A DNA stretch of 64,000 nt from NCBI GenBank assembly GCA_000697335.1, contig JNEM01014958.1, positions 1-64,000 of the forward strand, in the 5' to 3' direction. A program made the position numbers and the translations under genes. Every line of letters starts with the position of its first letter. Position 1 is the first letter of the stretch. Positions 1-11,536 of this stretch are shown here, one piece after another. The notes below the pieces were generated by a model, which was not told where the DNA came from, made no database searches, and saw only the letters and a program-made list of their open reading frames with translations. Source of the stretch: Conidiobolus incongruus B7586. Taxonomy: Eukaryota; Entomophthoromycota; Entomophthoromycetes; Entomophthorales; Conidiobolaceae.

Positions 1-3000
1 ATATACTTTTAATTTAATACTCTTTATTATGAAATTTATATTTTTTTTAATTTTTAAATAGATAAGAGATATTTTTAATATATTTTGAAAAATAATGTCT
101 ATTAAGAACAGATTTTAAAAAACAATATAAGGAAATATTTTTATTAATAAAATTATTTAAAAAATTTGCTATTTATTTATAAATAATTTATCTATATAAT
201 AAAATTTACAAAAAGGATAATTTTAGCTTAGGATTATTTTTTCAAGTTAATATTATATTATTCAACTATATTATTGATTTATTGATTATAAAAAAGTTTA
301 ATATAAACCCTTTGGTATTTAATTCATAATTAATTTAATTAATCTATAATTATTTTAATTTGTTTTTAAATTTTTACCAAGTGTTTTAATATTTATTTAT
401 TATTTTTATCAGTTAAATTTATAATGAGTATTAATATAAATATTAATAAAATTAATATTGATCTATTTTGGTTATTTTATATTTTAAAAATAATAATATT
501 TTAATTATATTTTTAATATTATTAATTATTTAAATATATCTATTTTGAAAATTAAATTATTAAATATATTATCAATAATTTCCCTTTAACTTTAAAATTA
601 TAAATTCAAATATATATTTTAGATTTTTATAAAATATATTTTTTTTAAGTTTTTGTAAATTTTTGATTTTCTTAAACTATATTCAATTAAGTTTTAGAAG
701 AATAAAATATAAACAAATTAATTATTATTATTAAATTCAATATTGAACTTATAAATTAAAATAAATTGATAATAAATCTTATTATAAACTTATATAATAT
801 AAGGCTTTTAATCTTCCTATTAACTCTATATATCAATAATATTTCAAAGCTAATAGTTTATTTGAAAATCAAAATTTAAATAATGCATTATTTTTCTATT
901 TTTATCCTTATAGCTTTGTAAATTAATAAATATTTTATAAAAAATAATAATTATCTATTAAAATAATCATTGGTTATTGAATATTTAAGTAAATATATAT
1001 TTCACTATTTTATATAAATTCTATTTTATCTTGTAAAAAAGTATCAACTTATAATTTAATCAAAAATATGATCTTTTTAATGTTATATTTATATTATATG
1101 CTAGATATTTATTTTAAAAATTTTATAATATTGAATCAATATAAAATGATTGAAGAAATATATTTGATTTATAGATTAAATCACACTCTGTATTTTTAAT
1201 AATTCATAAACCAGGAAGAGAAAATATTTATCTATTGTTCTCTAAGATGTTGATATATTCATATAAATCGAAACTAAAAATAAATCAATTATAAATTTTG
1301 CATTTTAAGTTTCGATTTTAGTTCAGATAAAATTTACAAAATTTGGTCAAAATGAATAATTTCAATTATATCCAGTTTGAGTAAATAAAACAACATTCAT
1401 TCAATAGTTTATAGTTTATATATAAGTATGAAATTTTAACCAACTAAATCTATATTTTATATTTTTTATAATACAATTTATAAATTTTATAACCTAAAGG
1501 TGATATATACTCTTAGTATTAAAGTTATTTGAATAATCACAATAAATGAAAATGAACGCTGGTCACTATATTAGATAGGATTTTAGAATATAATCTATGT
1601 GCTGATTAATGATAAATAAGACGACGGTAATTGTGGAAGTAGATAGACTTTTAGAGCTTAAACGGGGAATCGCCAGTGGTAAACGATAGGTTACCAACAG
1701 AGTTAGGAGTAATCAATGGGGTTCACCAAATCAGGGGAAATGGCTTACAGCGAATACAGTAAATACTCAATACATTTGAAATGAAGATAGAGATGTGCTT
1801 ATTAGTTCGTTGGTGATAATGTTATATTAGAGTTCAGAAAATGGGTGTTCTCCAATGCAACTTCTCGATTCAGTGCGATAAACGCAGTTTCTTGAGTGAT
1901 TGACAAGATTATTTCCCATCAATTGTAACAAAGCAAAAAATCTTATTGTATTATACCAATTACATTAATAAAACATATTATTTGAATTAATATTATTCCT
2001 GCTAAGTCATTGAATTAAAACCGTCAAATATTTGGGTAGATGGTTTTAATCTCGTATTGTATCCGTGTTAACTACCGATTATCCTCTTTTAAATGAAGTT
2101 TAAATTTAACTTTCAAACTTATTATATCCAAATCCAAATTCATAAAATTTCAGAATAGTGTAATAATTAAAATTGGTGATTATTTCGTGATTAAATGAAA
2201 TTGGATTTGGTAATAATAAGTTTGAAGGTCAAATTTATATTTCATATAATAGGGGATAATCAGTTATAAAAATTCTGTTTCATGTGATGGATGATATGTA
2301 TAAAATTAATGATATTGCCAAATTATATACAAAATAATTAATTATTGTTACACAAATTACAGATAGATCAATGTACATTCTAAAGTTTATCAATAACTAT
2401 CATTTCTATCCAAATTAATACTGGTAAAAACTGAAATGTATTATGATTTTTGATTAAGTTCAAACTTTCAAAAATTGAAACCAAAATTAATCATAATTTC
2501 ATATGGCTTTAATTATGATAGAAAAACATTGGGTAATAGAGCGAAGGATTTACAAAAAGAATAGTAGAGGCAGAGAATTAACTGGAACCGTTTCTTTTAA
2601 ATATTTTTTTGGATTATTCATCTATTAAAGATATAAAATTAACCTTATAGTATTTGAAACTATTATAGTATGGCATGGTAATAAAATTAATTATTTTAAT
2701 AAATGAATAAATGATATATTATCTAATTTTGAATATTATTAATTACACTTATGAATATATCGATATAACTTTATTTTCTATGTAGACAAAATAGAGGAAG
2801 GTTATTTACTATTTTATTTTAACAAAAGGAACAATAAGTATATTATATATGGCTATATGTATTTATATTTGTTAGTTCGCCTTGAATATTTTAGATGAAT
2901 GGATGGTAAAATTTTACTAATCATTGTATTGTAATGAGATATTTCTCCAACAATATTATCTAAAATCCAACCACCATACTTTTCTCCCCAAGATAGCAGT

Positions 3001-3782
3001 CATGAATTCAACTAAAATATGCAAAACGAACTAATAAAGGTGACAGGCTTATCATTTTGTAACCACTGGTTAAATCGCCAACTAAACTTATTGCCTTTGC
3101 ACAGGAGCCATTTATCAATATGCAATGCGACTTTTATATAAAAATTATAAATATGGCTTTGTATATATTACTATATTAATGCACAATAGTATTAAAATTT
3201 AAGCTGTGATAGTATATATGAGAAAAATTCTTTACATATCAATTTTGAGATTGGGGAATTTAATATAAATTATAATCTTAAGTTAAAAATTATAATTTTG
3301 TGTAAAATTAATTTTATGATAATGTGTATTAATTTATGTTGAATTATATAATATTAAAATAATGGTTCAATATTTCAAAAATTCTAGTATAACATCTTTA
3401 TATAATAATTATTTATTCTCCAATATTTATAAATTAAACTAAATATAAATAAAACTTATATAATAATTCTATTTATAAAAATTCATTTTATAATTCAAAT
3501 ATAATATAGTATAAGATAGTTTAGTGCTCATATTAAAAAATGCTAAATTTTTAATTTATTAAAAAATTGCCATTTGTATTGGATTAATGTGTGATATTAA
3601 ATAATACTAAATTAATTTTAGTAATTAATCATTCTATATATTTAAAAAATTAAAATTTTGGCGTATAATTTGGCTGAAAATAATTTTGTGGAACATATTC
3701 AACATTGGTAAAATATTATATAAATATACATATATTCTAGGTATTATTCAGCTTAGAAAATTTATTAAAACATTTGAAAACC
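1..3782. other. Intergenic, AT-rich, no gene seen
   Basis: No convincing open reading frame on either strand. Most of it is A/T runs. Two stretches are clearly less AT-rich than the rest, about 1,551-1,960 and about 2,940-3,130. Neither shows a recognisable protein, tRNA or rRNA. An imperfect hairpin lies at 2,069-2,267 and is listed separately. The part next to 3,783 presumably holds the promoter of the cysteine-rich protein gene. Confidence 0.6.
2069..2267. repeat. Imperfect inverted repeat (hairpin, MITE-like)
   Basis: The arms are about 2,069-2,143 and 2,195-2,267, separated by about 50 bases. The left arm starts TAACTACCGATTATCC and the right arm ends GGGATAATCAGTTA. Internal blocks such as TTCAAACTTATTAT also pair with AATAATAAGTTTGAA. 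The arms differ by several substitutions and small gaps, so the hairpin is not recent. The size and form resemble a small non-autonomous foldback element, but I see no protein, no second copy in the window, and no certain target duplication. Confidence 0.65.
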
Positions 3783-4361
3783 ATGAAATACGCTTCAGTG
3801 ATTTTATTAGCTTTGATCGGTCAATCTTTCGCTCAGCAACCTCAGCAACCCCAACAACCTCAAGCACCACAGCAGCCTTTAAACTCAATTGGTCAATGTA
3901 TCCTTGACAAAAAATGTGGCAATGATGTAAGCTGCCAGCAAAGCTGTATTTCTGCTAATACCGACGTTTACGATAGCATCCTCAAAGTTCAGAAATGTCT
4001 TAGTGCCTGTGACACTACTTTGCCTATTGAACAATATCAAAAATGTACTGCATCTTGTAATTCCAATTCTAATCCTCCTTCATCTGGACAATCTAAAGAT
4101 AATGAGTCTAGTACGTCTGATAAGAAAGAGACTAGTGACAATAAGAGCGAATTGGAATCTACATCAACAACAAATCCCAATGCTAAGACAACCTCTAGTT
4201 CCACTTCAGGTTCATCAACTTCTTTAAATGATACTAAATCATCCAAGAATGGTACATCTCAATCATCCACTACAAAATCTTCAGGATCCAATTCTATGAC
4301 TAGATTATCAGCATCAGCAGCTGGATTATTAATGGTAACAGTTTTTGCTAATATGCTCTAA
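3783..4361 (+). CDS. Small secreted cysteine-rich, Ser/Thr-rich protein, probably GPI-anchored
   Basis: About 192 residues from the ATG at 3,783, which has a good context (AACC before the ATG). A signal peptide is visible (MKYASVILLALIGQSFAQ), followed by a short Gln/Pro repeat. Then comes a cysteine domain of about 70 residues with CxxxxxCGxDxxCQxxC spacing and two further cysteine pairs. A long Ser/Thr/Asn-rich stretch follows. The C-terminal hydrophobic tail (ASAAGLLMVTVFANML), after small residues, is typical of a GPI-attachment signal. This layout is common in fungal wall and plasma-membrane proteins. The next gene downstream, at 5,237, is a paralogue on the same strand. No enzyme motif is visible; the specific role is unknown. 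Confidence 0.85.
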   Translation: MKYASVILLALIGQSFAQQPQQPQQPQAPQQPLNSIGQCILDKKCGNDVSCQQSCISANTDVYDSILKVQKCLSACDTTLPIEQYQKCTASCNSNSNPPSSGQSKDNESSTSDKKETSDNKSELESTSTTNPNAKTTSSSTSGSSTSLNDTKSSKNGTSQSSTTKSSGSNSMTRLSASAAGLLMVTVFANML

Positions 4362-5236
4362 ATCTAATTAATTTTTAACTATTTTATTATATAATGTATT
4401 AAAACTAATAAATAATATTATTGATTGATATTAAAATTAAAATTTAATAATGGGATTTTATTTTTAATATTAATTTATTAAATTTTACTAAGTTCAAAAT
4501 AATATCTATTACGAAAAATTTTACCAAATAAAAAGTTATTTAAATATAAAATTATTTTCATAACCAATATTTAGTCAAACATACTGAATATCTGCTTAAT
4601 TGGTACATTGATAATATATAGAAAGTTTCTAAAATATTCAATTTATTTTTGTTAATCAAATTATAGATATTGATTACATACTAAATTGTAAAAACAGTAT
4701 TTAGAGAATGTTAATTTATTATACTATAAACTAGGAAAATTATATCAAATCAAAAGGGGATGGTATATTACTTTTAACTCTTATAATATATATTTAGAAT
4801 TTTAATTGGATATATATATATATATTCTTTAATAAGTAGATATACTCATTTAGCTTAATTTGAAAACTTGGGAGTGTTTCAAAGTAAGGACTATATCAAC
4901 CACTAAATAGAATTTGTGACAAATTAATAGATTCTTTAGAATCTAAAACTTTTCACCAGACCGAAATGAATGGATTATCTTGACATTTATGAATCAATTC
5001 AGCGAAAGCATTTTAGTGGCTACCCCTTTCCCCAATTATAGCACCCTTGATAGATTTTGAGTGGGAATTCAGCTTATTCTGTTACAATGGTCACCACTCC
5101 CCACAATTATAACTATCTTAATTAAAATTCCCCTGAATTAGAACCTTTATTAAGTTGAAAAAATAATATAAATATCAGTATCAAGGACTGTAATCTTCTT
5201 ATTATATTCAATTATTAAATTTATATCAATTTCAAT
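4362..5236. other. Intergenic between two paralogous secreted-protein genes
   Basis: AT-rich 3' flank of the first gene up to about 4,850, then a less AT-rich stretch at 4,865-5,160 with several C-runs (CCCCTTTCCCC, CACTCCCCAC). This stretch lies directly upstream of the second gene and probably contains its promoter. A TATA-like AATATAAATA lies near 5,165. No gene seen. Confidence 0.5.
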
Positions 5237-5680
5237 ATGCAACTCTTTACTTTAGTCACTTTCGCTGCTTTCACTTTAGCTCAAACTACCAATAATTCAA
5301 CCAATACCACTGTTAATTCTAATCACCAAAGTGAAATTGATGTTTATACAAAATGTTTATCCACGAGAAACTGTGGCTTAGATCGAAACTGTCAGGAGGG
5401 ATGTGCAGGGGTTGCCTATAATAATACTGCTAAATACATTGGTGACCTTCAAAGTTGTATCAGATCCTGTAATACTAGCTTACCTCCAGATGCCTACTAT
5501 ACGTGTTACGTGAACTGTGATAAGAATACCAATATCAACACCAACATCCCCAGTAACAGCTCTACGAATGGAACCTCCTCCAGCACCAATGCATCTGGAA
5601 AGACTAGTAATGGAGTGCCTACACATATCATCACTTGGTCAATTGCAGCTAGTTTGAGTTTAGTATTCATGATTTTATAA
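5237..5680 (+). CDS. Small secreted cysteine-rich protein, probably GPI-anchored (paralogue of 3,783 gene)
   Basis: 147 residues, starting at the first ATG. The signal peptide is short (MQLFTLVTFAAFTLAQ), followed by an Asn/Thr-rich segment with many N-glycosylation sequons. The cysteine domain has the same order as the upstream gene: CLSTRNCGLDRNCQEGC, then CIRSC, then CYVNC. A Ser/Thr/Asn-rich linker and a C-terminal hydrophobic tail (SIAASLSLVFMIL) suggest GPI anchoring. It is on the same strand as its neighbour about 0.9 kb upstream, so an old tandem duplication is likely. The Gln/Pro repeat of the upstream paralogue is missing and the Ser/Thr region is shorter. Function unknown; a wall or surface protein is the natural inference. 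Confidence 0.85.
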   Translation: MQLFTLVTFAAFTLAQTTNNSTNTTVNSNHQSEIDVYTKCLSTRNCGLDRNCQEGCAGVAYNNTAKYIGDLQSCIRSCNTSLPPDAYYTCYVNCDKNTNINTNIPSNSSTNGTSSSTNASGKTSNGVPTHIITWSIAASLSLVFMIL

Positions 5681-7981
5681 TTAATTCTAAACTAGATCTC
5701 AGGTTTTTCATTTTAAACTATGTTCAATTTTTATTTAGTATGTTTTAAAAATTTAAAAAAATAATATATTCTTATAAATGCATATATATATATATAATAT
5801 TTTTATTTTAATTTCAATTTAAATAAAGTTATTAATTTTAAAATTATTATTTTTAAATTTTTTATTAATAAAAATTATAATTATATTAATTGATTATTAT
5901 AATTGAAAATTATTATGATTTTTAATACAAGATATTGTATCAGTATTAGCTAATATACTTCAAATTTATCTAGTAATAAGTGAATTAATTACAATATTTC
6001 AGATACAAATTGAATTAAGATTTGAATTATTATTTTTAAAATTTTGTTACATACTATAGATTTTAAAATTTTTAGTTTAATTTAAAGTTTTGAAATATAT
6101 ATATATATATTCGTTGAATCATGCACCAATATGATAATCATGCTGTTTATTTTTATCTTAACAATAATGTTTTAATTAGATAATTTTAGTTGATTAAATA
6201 TATAAAATTACATTTAATACAAATTAATGTTCAAATTATAGTGTGCATAAGATTTTCTAAATATAATATACTGCAAAAACATTGTTATTATAAATCTAAA
6301 TTATATTTTCCAAAATGAAATCAATAACAAATATACAAATGGGGTTAATATTAGATACATCAATTGACAAAAAGGAGTCATAGACTGTAACTGGTAAGTG
6401 GTAAATATTATGATATTATCTTGGCAATTTCTTATCAAATTCAGTTGGTTTGAACAACTGGAATAATAATTTATACTTTTTGATAAATATTAATTTAAAA
6501 TGTTAAATATTGAATCTAAAACTTATATTGGTTGAATCTAAGTACTTATTAAGGGTTAAACAAATATAGTAAATTTTTGGTAAATTTAAAGGTTCAATTA
6601 TGAAATATTCTATAAGTGTAATACATATTATTTAATTGTTTAACCATTGCATCCAAATTGAATTAGAATTTTAATTCATATACGTCATTTACCAAGTTCT
6701 TTTAATTATATAATTTAATTAGAAATGTATTATACTTTGAAATTGATCTGATTCAATAAAATTACTATTGACCACTCTGTTAGTTAAAGAATAAATTTTA
6801 GATATTATACTATCAGATAGCTAAAATGTTATATTGGATAATACTGGGTAGGCAGTGAATATCGAATATTGTGTATATTATTGACACTATCTAATACCAA
6901 TACAATTTTAACACTTTCATCTAACACCCAATTTACATTTATTTCAAAGTAAAATTGAAAATATTTAACACTACTTTGATTTTTCAATATATGATAGGTA
7001 AAGTTTTATATATTGATCTTATATTTTTGAAGACATTTATATTAATTAAATGAATATTTCTCTTTCATAGTTTAAATATATTGAGTTATAATCAAAATAC
7101 ATAAATATTAAAACACATATATTGTGTCGAAAAAACTCAACATAACGAAAAACATAAAATTGTCATATTTAAAATCAAAATATATTCCAATATTTAATAA
7201 TACTATGGATTTTTTAAAAAATTAATATATTATTTTGTTATTATATTTAATATTATTAAATAAATTATTCAAATTATTAAATAAAATTCTATTAATAAAA
7301 ATGAAAAGATATTAATTGATATTAAAAATAAATGTATAAATTCAGAGAAAAAGGAAATTGATTTCATTATATCAATTAAAGTTAATTTTAAATTATAATA
7401 TATAATTTCAAAATGAGATTATTTATTTTTACAATTAATTGGCTAAGTTAGATTATGAATGGATAAAATTTATGAAGAATTTAAAAATTAGGTTGTTATG
7501 AAAAAAAAAATCGAATTATTTGTTGCTATACTTGATATTTAATTATATCATCTTAAATTTGTTTATATCAAATAATTTTTTCAATCTCCTATCGCTATAT
7601 AACTTTTCATTGAAATTGGAAGTATTAATATATATTTAATTAAAAAAATCAATATAATGAATTGTTTATAATACACTTTTATCAAAATTGGTCTGCTATT
7701 GCAATTTTTCTTTGGTAATTTATTGATTCAAACTTTTTTTCCAATACTATATTGTCCAAATAATCACTAAAATTAATTCACTTCAAATTACAATTAAAGA
7801 TAACTTCAAATAAATATAGATTTAACTATTTTACTATAAATTCATAAATAGTTGCTATATGTCTCTAATGAAATTATTTTTATTATATTATACATTTTAA
7901 TTAGTATTATGTTCAAATTATACCTAATTTAAACCAACCATCTACCAATATTAACCGTATTTACATAAATATTTTTTAAAC
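5681..7981. other. Intergenic, AT-rich, no gene seen
   Basis: A/T-rich with short (TA)n runs near 5,780 and 6,096. This is the shared 3' flank of two convergent genes, one ending at 5,680 (+) and one at 7,982 (-). No open frame, RNA gene or repeat I can support. Confidence 0.5.
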
Positions 7982-10900
7982 CTAATTAAGTAAATGACTG
8001 ATGGATCCCTTGCCTCGGCGAGAATTTGGCTGTGTATTAGTAGTAGTAGTAGCAGACGGGGTAGGGTTCTGCGGTACTGGATTTAGATGACGGTTGGGTG
8101 GCTGGAATGGTGGGCTAGCGCTGGATAATATATTGTGAGTATCCTGAAAGGGTGTAGGTTTTCTGTGGGCTTGAGAAGTTTGTGATGAATTGAGAATTGG
8201 AGTGAAGGGAACACTAGGAGGTTGTCGTGATGATGATAAATTAGGGTCCTGTATATGGGGTTGAGATCCAAAGTGATGTGTATTTCCATTGCGAGGCTCG
8301 TACTGTTGAGTTCTAGCATCGTGATTCAAGTGAAGCGACATCCGAGATTGATGTAAAATATTATCATGTCTAGGTGGAATGGGAGGATGACTAGAATTAG
8401 GCTGTGGATGATATTGATATGATTGGGCGTTTTGAGTAGAGTTGGGATGGACAATTGGTGGTCGGGAAAAATGGTGATCAGGGGGAGGATTAGATGTTTG
8501 CGGAGTGCTTTCACGAGGTGTATAAGTGCTAGTATCAGAAAGTAAAGAACTAATGTTAGATTTACGAGGTGCTCTGTTAGTAGGTGCCTTCATAGGCAGA
8601 GTATTAGAGGCTCCTCCTCTATCATAGTATGAAGCTGTATTCTGAACAGCTGAATTCAAGATATCTGGGCGATTCTCAGAAGCACCATGTGAGCTGGAGG
8701 AGTTATAGGATTGGTTATAGCCCGTGCTATGAGGTAAATTTGAGTTACCAGAAATATTGTGACGGGGGCCTCGTGAGGGATATGACATTGGCATCGAGTT
8801 GGGTGGTGTATCAGTATTTTGTGAAGGAATAATAGGTTGATGGGGTTTAGGTGGTCGATGTTGAGAAAGTATAGGCTCAAAAGCTGGCGGGGTGTTGATT
8901 CCAGGGGGATGTATGATATTATGTTGGATCTCATTATGATTAGAGGTTGAAGGATTTGCTTCAGAATCGATTGGTAATATTCTCTTTTGGGATGTTTGTG
9001 GCTTACGAGAAGATTGTTTTCTGTTTTTATAAGGCTCTGAAGGAGACCCAATAAGAGATGGACTTTCGGATGCAGGTCGCTTGGCTTTGACAGAAGTTCT
9101 CAAAGGAATAGATAAAGGGATATTAGGATTAAACTGTCCTTGAGATGGTAGAGCTGGTGGTGTACTGTGTCCAGATCGTGGGCCGTTGATAGATATGGGT
9201 GGTTTTGGTGCTATTGGAAGTAAACTGGCCCGTTGATCAGGAGGGATCGAAATAGGTGGAGGAGTATCAATAGGATTAGAAGTGGGGCCAGTAGAGTGAG
9301 GTTGAGCTAAGCCTAAAGCTGTGGGATCAAAATTTTTCACTGGACCAGGAATGGTGTTATAGTGTATTTGAGAAGGATGGGGCCAAGCTGGGTTAGATTG
9401 GGAACTAGCTCGGGATCGATTTCTATTGGGACGTGTTGTAATTGTTAAATTGGATGTAGAGGTTGATGTTGATTGAGGAAGAGATGGGAAGGGAATAGTG
9501 GCAGTTTGAAGAGAAGGATTAGAAGAAATTGATAGTGGCGCTGAAGTTGTTGTGTTAGGCAAAACAATAGTAGGAGGAGTAACGCTAGATGTAGCAACTG
9601 GTGGTGTGGTTGGTGGGTGTGGTGTAGTTGTAGAAATAGTAACTGCACGAGCAGGTCTTCCCCGGCCTTTTTTCGCAGGTTCTTGAGAATCCTTTGATGC
9701 GACAATATTGGAGGTAGATGTAGAAGTTGGCACATACACGGGTTTTGGAGGTTGAAACAGTGTAATATCTAAGCTAAAGTTGCTAAGATATTGTGAATGA
9801 TCTTTTTCAAATGAGATTGTAGCATCATTTAAACATTTATATCGACGATCATTAGGGTCATATAAGCTACACATTATTTAAAATTGGGTGATAAATTATT
9901 CAATTAGTTTGTTTTACCTTCTCTCTGATACTAATTGTCGGTAGCATTCAATTACAAAATCCTTAGATTCATAAAACTTACTCAATCTGAATATATTATC
10001 ATTCCTATGCAAAATGATTAGGTAGTGAAATTATAAAATAAAATTAATACATTACATAGCATTTAAATTCACCTGGGCTTGGGGCTTTCTTCTTAATGCC
10101 ATAAAGAATGTTTTTAGTATTTGAAATAATGAACTTTGTCTAGAGTAGATAGAGTTTTCATAGTTAAGTAGACTGGAGGTAATTGTCCTCTTAGGAACTG
10201 GATTGAGATTAGAGAAGTATTTCCTTGAGTTTTTGAGTATTTCCAAAATTGATAGATCAAATCCTAATCCTGAATATGTATTAATGAGTTGAACATTAGA
10301 GTTAGAGAGTGCATTTAAAGTTATGTACCATTGACCGATAATATGGCAAAATCATCTTTATTTACAAGGCACATCAGATAAGCAGATTCGGTTTTTAAAT
10401 ATAGAAATAATTTAGACAATATAGATAGCTATATACTTGATTAGCAAGGTGTTAATTAGTAATTAATAGTGAAAAAAGTACCTTATTCAGCTGATCATTT
10501 AAATAAAATGAGACCGTGTATTTTCTAGGGAAGGATTGGACTGACGCTTTTGCTACAGGGAAAAGTATGGATACATCTATTTAGGTTATATCAGAATATG
10601 GTTTCAAATATTATATATAAATTTGTAGTACTTTTAATATTTTTAAATACCCCGTTGATATTCGTCATCAAACTTATGGGGTATTCTTTGGATCCTATGG
10701 TGAGCTGAATTTGCTCAGTAGGATAAAAATGTTTCCTGATTTCATTAATTATCGGAACCAGTAGGTTGTGTGGTGTTTGAGGTACCAATTGAGTTTTATG
10801 GATTTTGATTGGTAAGAATGATGAATGCTCATTGAATTGAAGTCTTTTGATTCTGGTAGGAGCTGTTTGATTATTTTCTATGAAATATATAATTTCTAAT

Positions 10901-11536
10901 TTTTGGATATAGTTTGAAATTAAGCTAAATATTTTAAAATCTATATAACAATCATGTTAAAATATTTCGTGAATAATTCATAATATTATGATTAAGTTTA
11001 ATTGAAAACTTACCAATTGATTCTAGATCAGTGATGATGACCATATAATACTGACGTTGAATACCAAAATATTTTATCCATTTTATAAGCCATTGTAATA
11101 GCTGAAGTAAATTTTCAACAGGATTTTTTAATTCTAAGGGCTTGGGTAATCTATAATAATTTTGGTGATTAATTAATTTTGATTTTAATTTGTTTTAATT
11201 TACTTTGAGTCTTCTTGATTAAATTTATCAAGTTGATTTGTGAAAAAGATTGGATCAGTGTGATCCAATTGACCCCAGTAATAATCTCTTGAAAAGAATT
11301 GAGGTAGATTGGTTTCCATATTTGCTCGAACTAGATGATGATTAAGGTTTTAGTATAAATTCGCTATTGATATTTATATAATCTTTCACTATTAGCAGAT
11401 AATTAAAAATTATCTTAGGAAAGATGTTAATGGGCAAATGATTACCTTCGCCCAAAATTTGATTTGCTTCAGTTTTTAATGTTGCATTATCTTTCTCCAG
11501 ATGAACAGCAAATATTGTACAGACTGAGTGTGACAT
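7982..11536 (-). CDS. Uncharacterised protein with AT-hook and long Pro/Ser/Thr-rich C-terminal region (multi-exon)
   Basis: I do not recognise this protein. The start is the ATG at 11,536. Exons that splice in frame are 11,446-11,536, 11,204-11,330, 11,014-11,150 and 10,651-10,895, all with GT-AG ends. The first three have exactly the same lengths in the mirror copy at 63,439. Coding resumes at 10,070-10,260 and 9,918-10,005, then in a final exon from 9,866 to the stop at 7,982. I could not settle the exons between about 10,270 and 10,650. The N-terminal part (about 400 residues) looks globular and is rich in Ile/Leu/Phe. The last exon has an AT-hook (KKGRGRPAR, near 9,650) and then about 540 residues of low-complexity Pro/Ser/Thr/Asn/Gln sequence. 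An AT-hook with a disordered tail suggests a chromatin or transcription role; that is inference. The 5' part lies in the inverted duplication. Confidence 0.7.

Noticed and set aside
11014-11536. TFIIH subunit (Tfb4) or Mediator Med25 identity for the AT-hook gene
   Set aside because: I compared remembered features of those families and found no matching motif, such as the VWA metal site or the C4 zinc motif. I leave it unnamed.
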